Part shown: piece by piece, positions 1-10,813 of the stretch
Layout: each line of letters starts with the position of its first letter
Numbering within the stretch: the stretch's first letter is position 1
Source of the DNA: Pseudomonadota bacterium
Lineage (GTDB): Bacteria > Pseudomonadota > Gammaproteobacteria > Burkholderiales > Sulfuriferulaceae
Reading direction: 5' to 3'
NCBI GenBank assembly: GCA_021795395.1
Contig: JAJYPN010000006.1
Coordinates: forward strand, 32,131 to 96,130
Length of the DNA: 64,000 bases
Position numbers and translations under genes: made by a program
Notes under the pieces: generated by a model
Told to the model about the DNA's origin: nothing
The model's database searches: none
What the model saw: only the letters and a program-made list of their open reading frames with translations

Positions 1-55
1 AGGCAGAGCCGTCAGATTTACAGTCTGATCCCTTTGACCGCTCGGGAACCCCTCC
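1..55 (-). tRNA. tRNA-Tyr (GTA), 3' part cut off by the window edge
   Basis: Reverse complement reads GGAGGGGTTCCCGAGCGGTCAAAGGGATCAGACTGTAAATCTGACGGCTCTGCCT, matching the bacterial tRNA-Tyr 5' half with anticodon GTA. Confidence 0.9.
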
Positions 56-94
56 AAAACAAGCCGATTATTATCTTATATAAGTGAGGCCCAG

Positions 95-1186
95 TCAAAC
101 ATTAAAACGAAAATGCATCACATCGCCGTCGCAGACCGTGTAATCCTTGCCTTCCAAACGCATTTTTCCGGCCTCTTTCGCGCCTTGCTCGCCTTGGTAA
201 TGAATGAAATCGGCATAAGCTATCACTTCGGCGCGGATGAATCCGCGTTCGAAATCGGTATGAATCACCCCCGCAGCCTGCGGTGCGGAACTGCCCTTGC
301 GTATCGTCCACGCCCGGACTTCCTTGACTCCGGCGGTAAAATACGTTTCCAGCCCCAATAACTGGTATGCTGCCTGGATCAAACGGTTCAAGCCGGGCTC
401 GGTCTGCCCCAGGTCCGCCAGAAACAATGCCTTGTCCGCCTCTTCCATATCGACCATTTCGGCTTCCAGCGCCGCGCATATCACCACGACCGGCGCGCCT
501 TCCGCGCCGGCAAATTGCCTGACTCGGTCCAGCAAAGGATTATTTTCAAAGCCGCTGTCATCGACGTTTGCGGCATATAGTACCGGCTTGTTCGTCAACA
601 GACACAAAGGCTGCAGCAATCTCTGCTGCTCGATATCCAACGCCATGGCGTAAACGGGTTTGCCGGTATCGAGATGGCTGCGCACCTGCTCGAGCAGCGC
701 TACCATTTTGATTGCTTCCTTGTCGCCGGAACGCGCGCTCTTCTGATAGCGCGAGTAACTTTTTTCCAGCGTCGCCAGATCCGCCAGAGCGAGTTCGGTC
801 TGTATTGTTTCAATATCCGATACAGGGTCAACCCTGCCCGCGACGTGAACGACGTTATCGTCCTGAAAACAGCGTACAACATGCATGATGGCATCGGTTT
901 CGCGAATATTGGCAAGGAACTGATTACCCAGCCCTTCGCCCTTCGACGCTCCCGCCACCAGCCCTGCTATATCCACAAATTCGACTATCGCCGGCAACAC
1001 GCGCGCAGGGTTGACGATGGCAGCCAATGCATCAATACGCGAATCGGGGACTTCCACCATCCCGGTATTCGGTTCTATGGTACAGAAAGGATAGTTTTCG
1101 GCGGCTATGCGTGCGCGGGTCAAGGCATTAAACAAAGTAGATTTGCCTACGTTAGGCAGTCCGACAATACCGCATTTCAGACTCAT
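95..1186 (-). CDS. ychF: Redox-regulated GTPase YchF (start at internal [17 protein letters not shown])
   Basis: [19 protein letters not shown]-loop and family-typical C-terminus; ORF track start (1225) is probably 13 codons too early. Confidence 0.96.
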   Translation of the reverse strand: MSLKCGIVGLPNVGKSTLFNALTRARIAAENYPFCTIEPNTGMVEVPDSRIDALAAIVNPARVLPAIVEFVDIAGLVAGASKGEGLGNQFLANIRETDAIMHVVRCFQDDNVVHVAGRVDPVSDIETIQTELALADLATLEKSYSRYQKSARSGDKEAIKMVALLEQVRSHLDTGKPVYAMALDIEQQRLLQPLCLLTNKPVLYAANVDDSGFENNPLLDRVRQFAGAEGAPVVVICAALEAEMVDMEEADKALFLADLGQTEPGLNRLIQAAYQLLGLETYFTAGVKEVRAWTIRKGSSAPQAAGVIHTDFERGFIRAEVIAYADFIHYQGEQGAKEAGKMRLEGKDYTVCDGDVMHFRFNV

Positions 1187-1756
1187 AATTATCCTTTTAA
1201 TCAATACACAACATAAGCAATCCAAACAGGTCTACGCGCGCGATTACTGCGACCGAAACAGGCTGCGGAGAGGTCAACCAGAATGAATAATTTGTACGAG
1301 TGATCCACGATCGCTTCAGACGGATGATTATAACATCCACGTCTGCCTGCTCCCACAGCGGCAAAACTTGCGGGCAGCTGGGGACAGAGCGGGATTATGT
1401 CATGTTCGATACGAATCCGCTATCGAGCTCATTGCCTGATTGCGTGAACGGTAGCGATAAGAAAGCTGACTCCACGTTTTTCTCAGCCGGTTTTCATGCC
1501 GAGGGTAAATACGGAGACTGCATATTAACGGAACGGCTGCCTAAACGACAGCCAATTCGAAATAATCCGAAGTGCGATACCAATTGTCGCCGACGGTATC
1601 CCACTATTTTCGGGATGCAAATGTGCTCCAGCTTACGTTTGCCGATGCCCCTATCGATCAGAATTATCCCGGTGTGCAGATGATTTATCGGGTGTTACGC
1701 TAATTTTTCTGCTGCCTTTCACCTTGACTCCTTATCTTTAATAAACGCCGCTTGAT

Positions 1757-2512
1757 TTAATTACGCCCTGCCATGACGCCGCCATCCACATCCCAAACTG
1801 CTCCCGTTACCCAACTTGCCTTATCCGAAAGAAGAAAACAGACGACATTCGACACATCCTCGGCTTGGCCGATACGGCCTATGGGATGGAAATCATTAAA
1901 TCCCTGCAACGCTTTCTTGACTTCATCGGGATCAATGAAGCGTTCGTAAATCGGCGTTTCAACCACCGCAGGCGCAACCGCATTCACCCGGATGCCATAT
2001 TCACCTAACTCCAGCGCAAGGTGTTGAGTCAAGCTGTGCAAGCCCGCTTTTGCCATGGAATATGCCGATGACGGAGTCGCGAGGATGGCCTGATGCGCCC
2101 ACATCGATCCGATATTGATAACCGAACCCGGCATCTTGTTCTCGATCATTCTCTTAACCACTGTTTGGGTGATAAAAAACAAGCCCTTATTGATTGCCAT
2201 ATAACTGTCGTAGTCATCGGCGGAATGTTCCACGAATTTTTTCGGAAAAAAAATACCGGCTGAATTGACGAGATAATTAAACGGTTCGGCTGCCGCGATA
2301 TACCCGCAAAGGCGCGACAGGTCATCCGCCTTTGATATGTCCGCCGGAAATAGCGTCGCGTATCCGTCTGCTAATGTTTGTTTTGCCGCCTCCAGCGTAC
2401 TTTCATTCCTGCCGACCAAAGTAGACTTAATTCCTTCCGCGGCTAATTGTTTTGCGACCGATAGCCCAATTCCGCTACCTCCTCCGATTATTAAAGCGTT
2501 TCGACTCATCAT
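1757..2512 (-). CDS. SDR family NAD(P)-dependent oxidoreductase
   Basis: GGGSGIG cofactor motif, NSAG, YSMAK catalytic motif. Confidence 0.9.
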   Translation of the reverse strand: MMSRNALIIGGGSGIGLSVAKQLAAEGIKSTLVGRNESTLEAAKQTLADGYATLFPADISKADDLSRLCGYIAAAEPFNYLVNSAGIFFPKKFVEHSADDYDSYMAINKGLFFITQTVVKRMIENKMPGSVINIGSMWAHQAILATPSSAYSMAKAGLHSLTQHLALELGEYGIRVNAVAPAVVETPIYERFIDPDEVKKALQGFNDFHPIGRIGQAEDVSNVVCFLLSDKASWVTGAVWDVDGGVMAGRN

Positions 2513-2563
2513 TTCACCTTTCGCGTTGTTAAATCGCTCCTTGCGTCTATAAATATTTATAGC

Positions 2564-2581
2564 CTACTTACTAGTTGGTAG
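2564..2581. promoter_or_regulatory. Candidate TetR-family operator CTACTTACTAGTTGGTAG
   Basis: 18-bp imperfect palindrome (14 of 18 positions symmetric, ACTAGT core) about 50 bp upstream of the SDR start and between the SDR and TetR genes. Confidence 0.55.
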
Positions 2582-2831
2582 TCAATACCGGGGAAATCAG
2601 GCAAACTTTATTATTAGATTAATTTGGCAGGGAAGAGAAGCGTACTTTAAATAAAGTAAAGGAACGGTTACCGTTTAGAGACTGGCAACTTGCCATTTTT
2701 CAACCACCCTCATAAATGCATTTATAACAAAACACTGTTACATCTATATGACGAAAAACGATATCTAATTGATTTGCCGAATAACGGCAATTGCCATTTC
2801 GGTAGCCGTTACCTTTTGCACCGGCGGCTGG

Positions 2832-3467
2832 CTAACAGCTCTTGTCATCGATGAAGATCAGGCCATGAAACTGCTCGATGACGCCCAAGAGATATTGAGA
2901 AGAATTATGCAGCCGGGATAACATCATCGCGCCTTCAAGCGCGCTGAATATCAACTGCGCGGCCGAGCTGGATATCAAAGCCGGATTAAAAGCTTTTTGT
3001 ACGATGCCGCGCTCGATAAGCGACGCCAGCCAGCGCTGGTTCTTTAGGCAGAAGTCGAGAATTTCTTCTCGCACGAATTCGGGCAACGCACCAATTTCAG
3101 CCCCCATTACACCGGCCAGACAACACTTCTCGTTATTGGATTGCGCCAGCGTTACTTCAAACAGCGAAAAATAAGCATCGAGCTGTTCGGCAGGGAGCTG
3201 AAAATCGGCCTCGATAGCTTCGAGAGAGCGCACGAAATGGTCGGTATAACGTTGCACCAGCGCCAAAACCAGATCTTCTTTTTTGGGAAAATGATAATGG
3301 ATGCTCGCCTTGCGTATGCCGATTGCCAGGCTAAGCTCGCGGTAACCAAAACTGGTATAGCCGCCGCGCTGTACGATATCCTGCGCGGCATCCAGAATCT
3401 GTTCGCGCCGGTCGATAACGAATTTTACGGCTATTTGACCGGCTTGCGGCACTTTGCGCTCAGCCAT
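2832..3467 (-). CDS. TetR/AcrR family transcriptional regulator
   Basis: N-terminal HTH: ILDAAQDIVQRGGYTSFGYRELSLAIGIRKASIHYHFPKKEDLV. Confidence 0.92.
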   Translation of the reverse strand: MAERKVPQAGQIAVKFVIDRREQILDAAQDIVQRGGYTSFGYRELSLAIGIRKASIHYHFPKKEDLVLALVQRYTDHFVRSLEAIEADFQLPAEQLDAYFSLFEVTLAQSNNEKCCLAGVMGAEIGALPEFVREEILDFCLKNQRWLASLIERGIVQKAFNPALISSSAAQLIFSALEGAMMLSRLHNSSQYLLGVIEQFHGLIFIDDKSC

Positions 3468-3573
3468 TTATCGTTGCCCCGCCAGCAACTGGGGTAAAGA
3501 AAAAATTCATGACTTTTTACACCTATAATTTTTATTTACCGCAAACCTGTCCGCATAAAGTTTTCGTACGTAA

Positions 3574-4149
3574 TTATATTTTAGTGTGCAATTTCAGCAT
3601 TGCCGCAACAAAATCGCCCTGCAACATTTCCGGCAATAATACCAGACTTTGCGCTATGGAATCTTGCAGCAATGTGGCCTCGTCACTCCGCGGCGGCTTG
3701 AGCACATATGCCGCCACATCCTGTTTGACGCCCGGATGCCCGATCCCGAGGCGCAAGCGCCAGAATGATTGCGTGCCCAATTGCGCAGCGATATCTTTCA
3801 GGCCGTTATGGCCGCCGGTGCCGCCGCCCTGTTTCAGGCGCGCAACACCGGGGGGCAAATCGAGTTCGTCGTGCACCACCAGCATTTCTTCGACAGGAAT
3901 TTTATAGAACCGCATCACCGCGGCGACCGCCTTGCCGCTCAAATTCATGAAAGTCTGCGGCATGATCAAATGCACCGGCGCATCGCCGCTACTGCGGCCT
4001 GCAATAGCAAAAAAGCGGGGTTCCGGCTGCAACTTCGCGCGCAAAATTGCCGCGCACTCCGTTACCCACCAAAATCCCGCATTATGCCGCGTGTCTGCGT
4101 ATTCACGACCCGGATTGCCCAATCCGACTATGAGCCGTATCGCCGTCAT
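3574..4149 (-). CDS. pth: Peptidyl-tRNA hydrolase
   Basis: [44 protein letters not shown]; start taken at [14 protein letters not shown]. Confidence 0.97.
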   Translation of the reverse strand: MTAIRLIVGLGNPGREYADTRHNAGFWWVTECAAILRAKLQPEPRFFAIAGRSSGDAPVHLIMPQTFMNLSGKAVAAVMRFYKIPVEEMLVVHDELDLPPGVARLKQGGGTGGHNGLKDIAAQLGTQSFWRLRLGIGHPGVKQDVAAYVLKPPRSDEATLLQDSIAQSLVLLPEMLQGDFVAAMLKLHTKI

Positions 4150-4162
4150 ACGCCTGCGCTTA

Positions 4163-4762
4163 TCAAGCTTCCGTCGGCGCTTCTTCTTCCGCAACCGTAC
4201 CACGAGGCACAGTGATCGTCACTACCGCCGGATCTTCGCCCTTGATCGTGAGCACCGATTCTACGCCTTCGGGAAGTTTCAGATCGGATACATGCAAAGA
4301 ATGGCCTACGGTCAGTTCGGCCAGATCCACTTCGATAAACTCGGGCAGGCTGTCCACGAGACAGCTTACATCGAGCTCGGTCATGATGTGGTTGACTATG
4401 CCGCCGGTCAGCTTGACGCCGGGTGCGATATCCGCATTGATGAAATGCAAGGGGATGCTGACGTGAATCTTGTGGGCCTTGTCGACGCGCTGGAAATCGA
4501 CGTGCTGAACTTCGACGCGAAACGGATGCATGACGAAATCGCGCAACAACACGGCTTCCTTGACGCCATCCAGATTAAGCGTCAGTACGGACGCATGGAA
4601 CGACTCGCGTTTCAGCGCGTAATACAGCGCGTTATGATCGAGTTCTATGTTGACGGCAGGCTTGTCGCCACCATAAATCACTCCCGGTGTCTTGCCGGTA
4701 CGACGCAGGCGGCGGCTCGCACCCTTACCCTGTACGTCACGTTTTTGTGCAATTACTTCCAT
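4163..4762 (-). CDS. rplY: 50S ribosomal protein L25/general stress protein Ctc
   Basis: L25 N-terminal domain ([21 protein letters not shown]) plus Ctc C-terminal domain. Confidence 0.95.
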   Translation of the reverse strand: MEVIAQKRDVQGKGASRRLRRTGKTPGVIYGGDKPAVNIELDHNALYYALKRESFHASVLTLNLDGVKEAVLLRDFVMHPFRVEVQHVDFQRVDKAHKIHVSIPLHFINADIAPGVKLTGGIVNHIMTELDVSCLVDSLPEFIEVDLAELTVGHSLHVSDLKLPEGVESVLTIKGEDPAVVTITVPRGTVAEEEAPTEA

Positions 4763-4869
4763 TTTCCACTCCTGCTGATAACGATTGCCAAACAGGCAAC
4801 CGGTTGGTTAATTCATCCCCGCGACCAGACGATGAACACAATGGCGAACGCATGGACGTTCGCCGAAAA

Positions 4870-5820
4870 TCATTCCATGAACAAGGAACTGACCGAATCC
4901 TCGTTACTTATGCGACGCATCGTTTCCGCCAGCAATTCCGCTACCGACAACTGCCGTATGCGCGGACTGGATTTGGCATCGTCGCGCAACGGGATGGTGT
5001 CAGTGACAACCAGCTCATCGATTGCAGACTGGTTGATCCGCTGCACCGCGGTGCCCGACAATACCGGATGAGTACAATAGGCCAGCACCCGTTTTGCGCC
5101 GCGATCTTTCAACGCCTGCGCCGCTTCGCACAGGGTATTGGCGGTATCGACCATATCGTCCATGATGATGCAGGTGCGATTTTCAACATCGCCGATAATA
5201 TTCATGACCTTGGCCACATTCGGCTTGGGGCGGCGTTTGTCGATGATGGCCAGATCGGATTCCAGGCGTTTTGCCAGTGCCCTGGCCCGCACTACGCCGC
5301 CTACGTCCGGCGACACTACCACCAGATCGGGATGCGACTGTTTCCAGACATCGCCCAGCAATATCGGCGAAGCGTAAATGTTATCGACGGGGATATCGAA
5401 AAACCCCTGTATCTGGTCGGCGTGCAAGTCCATAGTCAACAAGCGGTCTATGCCGGCACCGGTAAGCATGTTGGCAACCACTTTGGCGGTGATCGCCACA
5501 CGGGCGGAGCGCGGACGCCGATCCTGGCGCGCATAACCGAAATACGGTATCGCCGCCGTAATCCGGCCGGCCGACGCGCGCCTCAAGGCGTCGACCATGA
5601 CCATGATCTCCATCAGGCTGTCGTTGGTCGGCGCACAGGTGGATTGCAATACGAATACGTCTTTACCGCGGACGTGCTCGAGCAGTTCGACCATCACTTC
5701 GCCATCGGAAAACCGCGCTACAGTCGCCCGTCCCAAATGAATGTTGAGATGACGCACTACATCTTCGGCTAACCGAGGATTCGCATTTCCGGCAAATACC
5801 ATCAAACTATCGTAGGCCAC
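4870..5820 (-). CDS. prs: Ribose-phosphate pyrophosphokinase
   Basis: [53 protein letters not shown]-binding motif. Confidence 0.98.
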   Translation of the reverse strand: MAYDSLMVFAGNANPRLAEDVVRHLNIHLGRATVARFSDGEVMVELLEHVRGKDVFVLQSTCAPTNDSLMEIMVMVDALRRASAGRITAAIPYFGYARQDRRPRSARVAITAKVVANMLTGAGIDRLLTMDLHADQIQGFFDIPVDNIYASPILLGDVWKQSHPDLVVVSPDVGGVVRARALAKRLESDLAIIDKRRPKPNVAKVMNIIGDVENRTCIIMDDMVDTANTLCEAAQALKDRGAKRVLAYCTHPVLSGTAVQRINQSAIDELVVTDTIPLRDDAKSSPRIRQLSVAELLAETMRRISNEDSVSSLFME

Positions 5821-5854
5821 TATTACTCCACACCCTGACTACGGACGACAACCT

Positions 5855-5897
5855 GACAACAAAAAACAAAAGCGTGTAACCCCACATTACACGCTTT
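5855..5897 (-). terminator. Rho-independent terminator downstream of tRNA-Gln
   Basis: Perfect 11-bp stem AAAGCGTGTAA/TTACACGCTTT (5869-5897); on the minus strand it is followed by TTTGTTTTTTGTTG. Confidence 0.75.
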
Positions 5898-5909
5898 CAT
5901 ACTCAAATC

Positions 5910-5984
5910 TGGCAGGGGAGGCAGGGATCGAACCTGCGAATGTCGGAATCAAAATCCGATGCCTTACCACTTGGCGACTCCCCT
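5910..5984 (-). tRNA. tRNA-Gln (TTG), CCA encoded
   Basis: Reverse complement AGGGGAGTCGCCAAGTGGTAAGGCATCGGATTTTGATTCCGACATTCGCAGGTTCGATCCCTGCCTCCCCTGCCA folds as a cloverleaf with anticodon TTG. Confidence 0.95.
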
Positions 5985-6004
5985 GTTGTACTGACTAAGT
6001 TATT

Positions 6005-6901
6005 TCATGCTGCATTATCATACTGCGGGTGCCGATCGAGCCCTCGTGCGACAAATCCGCGCATTGTCTCGGGTCTGGCCGCAAAAACCTGTCGGGCCGA
6101 TTCTTCGTCGCCAAATTCTGCAAATACACAGGCGCCCGATCCAGTCATACGGGCTTCAGCATACAAATTCAACCACGCCAGGCAATCCGCTACGGCAGGA
6201 TATTCCTTGCATACGGCCGCCTGCAAATCGTTGCGCGTCTCCCGGCGCAATTTTTCAGCATCAATCTGTATTGCTCCACCGAATCCCGCCATCCCTTTTC
6301 CACCTTCGGAAAAGTCCGTTATTTTGATAGCTTTACTGTCCCTTGTCAATTGTTCCTGCGCAAAAATCTTTGCAGTCGATACCTGTACCGGCGGGATCAA
6401 AACCAGATACCATGCCTGCGGCAATTTTACTGCATGCAAAATTTCTCCGATTCCCTGAGCGTATGCATTCAAGCCAAAAACGAAAACGGGAACGTCTGCG
6501 CCCAATTCCAACGCCATTTCCTGCAATTGCAGGCGCGACCGGTTCAGGTTCCATAGCCGGTTCAGGCCGAGCAGGACACTGGCCGCGTCCGAACTGCCGC
6601 CGCCCAGTCCTCCCCCCATCGGCAAACGCTTATCGAGCGCGATATCCACGCCGCAGCGTACCGCGCTGCGTTGCTGCAACAGCCGTGCAGCGCGCACACA
6701 CAAATCGTGTTCTTCGGCGACCCCCGTCAAGGGATGCGTGCGTAGAATCAGACTGTCATCACGCCGGCGCAAATGCAGCGTATCGCCAAAATCGATAAAA
6801 CGGAAAACCGTTTCCAGCAAATGATAGCCATCGGCTCGACGTCCGGTAACATGCAGGAAAAGATTCAGTTTTGCCGGTGCGGAACAGGTTAGTTCGTTCA
6901 T
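6005..6901 (-). CDS. ispE: 4-diphosphocytidyl-2-C-methyl-D-erythritol kinase
   Basis: APAKLNLFLHVTGRRADGYH, PMGGGLGGGSSDAA GHMP-kinase motif. Confidence 0.96.
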   Translation of the reverse strand: MNELTCSAPAKLNLFLHVTGRRADGYHLLETVFRFIDFGDTLHLRRRDDSLILRTHPLTGVAEEHDLCVRAARLLQQRSAVRCGVDIALDKRLPMGGGLGGGSSDAASVLLGLNRLWNLNRSRLQLQEMALELGADVPVFVFGLNAYAQGIGEILHAVKLPQAWYLVLIPPVQVSTAKIFAQEQLTRDSKAIKITDFSEGGKGMAGFGGAIQIDAEKLRRETRNDLQAAVCKEYPAVADCLAWLNLYAEARMTGSGACVFAEFGDEESARQVFAARPETMRGFVARGLDRHPQYDNAA

Positions 6902-6902
6902 T

Positions 6903-7478
6903 TCAACGTGCCTGCAACCATTCGCCGACAATCAAATGGACTGTAACGCCTGCCCCGCTCACGACCAGATTATCCGGCAATTCTTTCCCTTCTGCCATCG
7001 TCCAGCGTTTGTACGTCACCAGCCAGTCCGACTGTGCAAGTTCGATCATGCCGGTCGCGGAATCGGTGTTTACGCGGTAAGGCAGCTGAGGAATCGCGCT
7101 GCCTGCCACCCAATAAGTCAAATCCTGCAACGGCAAACGCCAGCCGAGCAATTGTCCGGTAAGGTCTTCCAGGCTGGACGCCGTATGTATATGGCCGCCG
7201 CTGTCGGTTAGCGTCACGCCCGTGCTGTCGCGGATCAATACAGCGACAGTTTGTCCCAGCGGAGTCGACAACGCGAGCGTATCGCGGGCTGGAGTGTGCT
7301 GCCAATGGATATTCGCAAGCGAAGATTCCCGACCATAGCGCAGGGCTATGCGACCATCAAGCTCGAAAGCGCTCACCGGATGTGCGTTCAAATGCGCCGG
7401 CGCTTGCGCTACCGGCGCAGTGGCGCAACCGGAAAGACCTAAAAGTACTGCGCATCCGCAGACGACAAGAAACCGCAT
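6903..7478 (-). CDS. lolB: Outer-membrane lipoprotein LolB
   Basis: Lipobox LSGCAT, FELDGRIALRYG, position next to ispE. Confidence 0.88.
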   Translation of the reverse strand: MRFLVVCGCAVLLGLSGCATAPVAQAPAHLNAHPVSAFELDGRIALRYGRESSLANIHWQHTPARDTLALSTPLGQTVAVLIRDSTGVTLTDSGGHIHTASSLEDLTGQLLGWRLPLQDLTYWVAGSAIPQLPYRVNTDSATGMIELAQSDWLVTYKRWTMAEGKELPDNLVVSGAGVTVHLIVGEWLQAR

Positions 7479-7481
7479 CGC

Positions 7482-9233
7482 TTATTTATATTTTGCGGTC
7501 ACATCCAGCAAAGCCTGATTTTTGGGGTGCGCCGCCAGCGCCTTGCTCCATATTTGACGAGCTTCGTCATGCTTGCCCTGCGCCCACAATACGACCCCCA
7601 GATGCGCCGCGATTTCCGGATCGGGGAACTTGCTGTAGGCGCGGTTTAAAAAATCTGCCGCCATCGGCAAATTGCCTATGCGATATTGCGCCCAACCCAT
7701 ACTATCGAGTATATAGGCATCGTCGGGAGCGAGTTTCAGCGCTTCCTTCAATAGATTCAGCGCTTCCGGCAGCCGGATATTATGATCGGCCAGCGTGTAA
7801 CCCAAGGCATTCAATGCCTGGGCGTGATTGGGTTGCAGCGAGAGCAAATGGCGCAGATCGGCTTCCATGATATCGAGATGATTCAGCCGTTCGGCCGCCA
7901 TCGCGTGATCGTAGAGCAGATCGATGGAATCGGGGCGGCTCGCCAGCGCATCGCCGAGCACGGTATAAACTGCTTTGTCGTCGTGCGCTTCGCGCAACAT
8001 TTCGGCTTCGGCCTGGATCAGCTCAACGCGTTCGGCATCGTCGTTGACCTTGACGCCATGCAAATACGACCGCGCTTGATCCAGTTTTCCCTGTTTTGCC
8101 AGCAGCATCGCATATTTGATTTGCGCAATCACATATTGCGGACCCGGGGCAACCGAGCGGTACCAGTCAGCTGCATCATTATATCTATGTTGCGCTTCGG
8201 CTACCTGGCCGAGATAAATCTGAACGACGCCCGGCTGCGAGTAATGTTCCTGCAATGCCTTGGCAAACGCCGCATCGGCAGCGTCGAGTTCGTTCATCTG
8301 CAGGGAAATCAGCCCTATCGCCAATTGCATTTCCGCGTTATTGGGTAAATCCTGCGCCAACAGCTCGAACTGGCGCCGTGATTCTTCCAGATCGTTACGG
8401 TTAAGCAGATACCGGGCATAGGCCAGCCGCACTTCGTTGGCTTTGGGATAACGCTGCAAATAATCCTTGATATACGCTATACCCTTATTGCTGCCATTGT
8501 GGCTCAGGATTTCGAATCTTAGCAGCGCTGCCGTATCCCATCCCGGTTTAAGCTTGTCCGCCATATCCAGTTGCGCCAATGCCAGATCAAACTGGCCGGC
8601 ACGCGCTGCAGCCTGAGCGATCGCCAGATGCGCTTCGGGCAAATCGGGATAGTTTTGCGCCAGATCCTGTATCAATTTCAAACTCGCTGTCTTGTCCGGT
8701 TGGTTATTCAGCATGATGCCCAATTGCATGAATTCAGCTCCTGCCTTTTCGGGATGGGCGCTCAGCAATTGCTGCAGATAAGGCGAGGCATAGGCCGGTT
8801 TGTTACTGCTCAGCAGAATCGCCACCAAAGCCTGCTGCGCATTAACCGACTGCGGATCCAGTTCCAGCCATAACTTGGCTGCCGATTCCGCGGCGTTTCC
8901 CCGTTGTGCATAAATCGCTACTTCCGTAGCACGTTTCGCAATACGCGGGTCTCGCGTATTCCTGGCCAGATCGAGATAGGCATCGCTGGCCAAGGCCAGA
9001 TCGCCACGCTGCAATGCGATCTCCGCCACCAGATATTGGTACAGGATCTGATCGGTAAGCTCCAGCTTGGGCAATACCTGCCCGGTCGCGCCGGATTTGG
9101 CTCCAAGGGTCGCCGCCGCTGGCGCAGGAACCGTATTGTCCGCAGCCGGGGGTGGCACTGACGCAGCGGTAGCGCTCGCGGCAAAAAAGCAACCCAGGAC
9201 AATTATCGCAGTGTTTAAAATGGAAGGACGCAT
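7482..9233 (-). CDS. Tetratricopeptide-repeat protein, probably exported
   Basis: Signal-like N-terminus and many TPR motifs (ALNALGYTLADH, YILDSMGWAQYRIGN). Confidence 0.88.
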   Translation of the reverse strand: MRPSILNTAIIVLGCFFAASATAASVPPPAADNTVPAPAAATLGAKSGATGQVLPKLELTDQILYQYLVAEIALQRGDLALASDAYLDLARNTRDPRIAKRATEVAIYAQRGNAAESAAKLWLELDPQSVNAQQALVAILLSSNKPAYASPYLQQLLSAHPEKAGAEFMQLGIMLNNQPDKTASLKLIQDLAQNYPDLPEAHLAIAQAAARAGQFDLALAQLDMADKLKPGWDTAALLRFEILSHNGSNKGIAYIKDYLQRYPKANEVRLAYARYLLNRNDLEESRRQFELLAQDLPNNAEMQLAIGLISLQMNELDAADAAFAKALQEHYSQPGVVQIYLGQVAEAQHRYNDAADWYRSVAPGPQYVIAQIKYAMLLAKQGKLDQARSYLHGVKVNDDAERVELIQAEAEMLREAHDDKAVYTVLGDALASRPDSIDLLYDHAMAAERLNHLDIMEADLRHLLSLQPNHAQALNALGYTLADHNIRLPEALNLLKEALKLAPDDAYILDSMGWAQYRIGNLPMAADFLNRAYSKFPDPEIAAHLGVVLWAQGKHDEARQIWSKALAAHPKNQALLDVTAKYK

Positions 9234-9384
9234 AGTGGTTCCAGGAAATGTTTAAGAATTGGAAAACATCAAATTGCAAAGGTTCAGTATTATCCCGGCC
9301 ATCTTCATGCGTACGAACAGTTTCCATCGGATACAAACATTTTCATACGCTCGAATTTCTCCCGCGATATGGGCAATATGGCCA

Positions 9385-10113
9385 TCATAAGGAAATCTGC
9401 AGATAATGATGTCCCTGAGTGCGCAAACGCTCGCGCGGCTGAGGATAATCAGGATAAAGACGCGCCACCTCACGCCAGAAAGCAGGCGAATGATTCATGT
9501 GCGCCAAATGCGCCAGCTCATGCGCCAACACATAATCCGCTTCCGCCGGACTCGCCTGCAATAAGCGCCAGTTCATACGTATGATGCCGGTTTTCGTGCA
9601 ACTACCCCAGCGACTGCGTGCACTGGATAATTTTAACGCTATCGGCTGCCGCGCCAGGGAAGCTGAAAACAGGGTCAAACGGTGCTGAAAGTACGACAAT
9701 GCTTTGCGCCGATACCACGCGATCACGCTAGCTTGAAGATTATTTACTGCGCGTACGGGATAGTACAGGACGTCGTCCATTATTGCTATCGATGCAATGT
9801 CCTCGTTCAACCTGAGTGTTACCGTTTCGCCCAGCAGGCTCAAACGGGTTCCCTCTCGCCATCTCAATTGAGGAAGGATTTGATCGGCTTGCCCAGCCAA
9901 TTTTTTCACCACCCAGGCGGCATGATCCAATACGAATTTTTCGACGGAACTGACCGGCGCCGACCACGGCGCATAGACAATCAAACCCTGCGCTCCCACA
10001 CTCAAAGCCAGAGTCCGGCGCAATGTGCTGCGTTTCAGCCGATAATTACGCTCTATGCCACCCATGAGCAGGCATTTCGATTCAACGGTGCGTTGTGACG
10101 GATTCGTATTCAT
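9385..10113 (-). CDS. YgjP/SprT-like (DUF45) zinc metallopeptidase
   Basis: ADYVLAHELAHLAHMNHSPAFW zinc motif and SRWGSCTKTG; the start may be internal because the first 32 bp overlap plsC. Confidence 0.85.
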   Translation of the reverse strand: MNTNPSQRTVESKCLLMGGIERNYRLKRSTLRRTLALSVGAQGLIVYAPWSAPVSSVEKFVLDHAAWVVKKLAGQADQILPQLRWREGTRLSLLGETVTLRLNEDIASIAIMDDVLYYPVRAVNNLQASVIAWYRRKALSYFQHRLTLFSASLARQPIALKLSSARSRWGSCTKTGIIRMNWRLLQASPAEADYVLAHELAHLAHMNHSPAFWREVARLYPDYPQPRERLRTQGHHYLQISL

Positions 10114-10813
10114 GTAAACGTAACATCTCGGTTTCTATCCAATCGTGCACCCGCTGATTAAGCATATCCGGTTTCAATCCGGCAGGATCGATGACCGGCC
10201 CGATGCTGACAGTAATCAGGCCAGGGCGCTTGAGAAACGCATTTTTGGGCCACAATTCCCCTGCATTATGCGCAACAGGCACAACCAGAGATGCAACGTG
10301 AGTCGCCAGCCAGGCTCCCCCTATGCCGTATTTTCCGACCTCCCCTGCCGCGACTCGCGTTCCCTCCGGGAAAATCAGCACTCCCATGCCATCGGCCAAT
10401 CGCTGCCTGCCCTGATCGGCGATTTGTCTTAACGCCGCCCTGCCATCGCCGCGATCGATAGCAATCGGCGACAGCATGGCCATGCCCCAACCGAAAAACG
10501 GGATACGCAACAATTCCCGTTTCAGGACGATGGCCATAGGCGGCAACAATATCGGCAACGCGATCGTTTCCCATGCCGATTGGTGCTTGGACATGACAAT
10601 AGCGGGTACGCCGGGTAAGTTTTCAAGCCCGACTATCTGATAACGTATGCCGCAAATCCACCATGCCAGCCGTATCACGCTCCGATTCCAACCAGTGATT
10701 ATCCGATAGCGCATGAGCAGCGGCAAAGGGAAAACCAGCAATGACAGTACGGCGAAAAGGACGGTCAATACCGATTGCATCAATAAAAAAAGCGTCGATC
10801 GAAACACTATCAT
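10082..10813 (-). CDS. plsC: 1-acyl-sn-glycerol-3-phosphate acyltransferase
   Basis: SKHQSAWET (HX4D-like) and FPEGTR motifs. Confidence 0.88.
   Translation of the reverse strand: MIVFRSTLFLLMQSVLTVLFAVLSLLVFPLPLLMRYRIITGWNRSVIRLAWWICGIRYQIVGLENLPGVPAIVMSKHQSAWETIALPILLPPMAIVLKRELLRIPFFGWGMAMLSPIAIDRGDGRAALRQIADQGRQRLADGMGVLIFPEGTRVAAGEVGKYGIGGAWLATHVASLVVPVAHNAGELWPKNAFLKRPGLITVSIGPVIDPAGLKPDMLNQRVHDWIETEMLRLHEYESVTTHR

Noticed and set aside
3932-5071. 379-aa plus-strand ORF
   Set aside because: Runs antisense through pth, rplY and prs, which have clear family motifs; a long-open-frame artefact of codon bias.
4687-5772. 361-aa plus-strand ORF
   Set aside because: Antisense to prs; His/Arg/Gln-rich composition typical of spurious shadow ORFs.
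9252-9473. 73-aa minus-strand ORF between the TPR and YgjP-like genes
   Set aside because: Overlaps the YgjP-like gene and shows no family resemblance.
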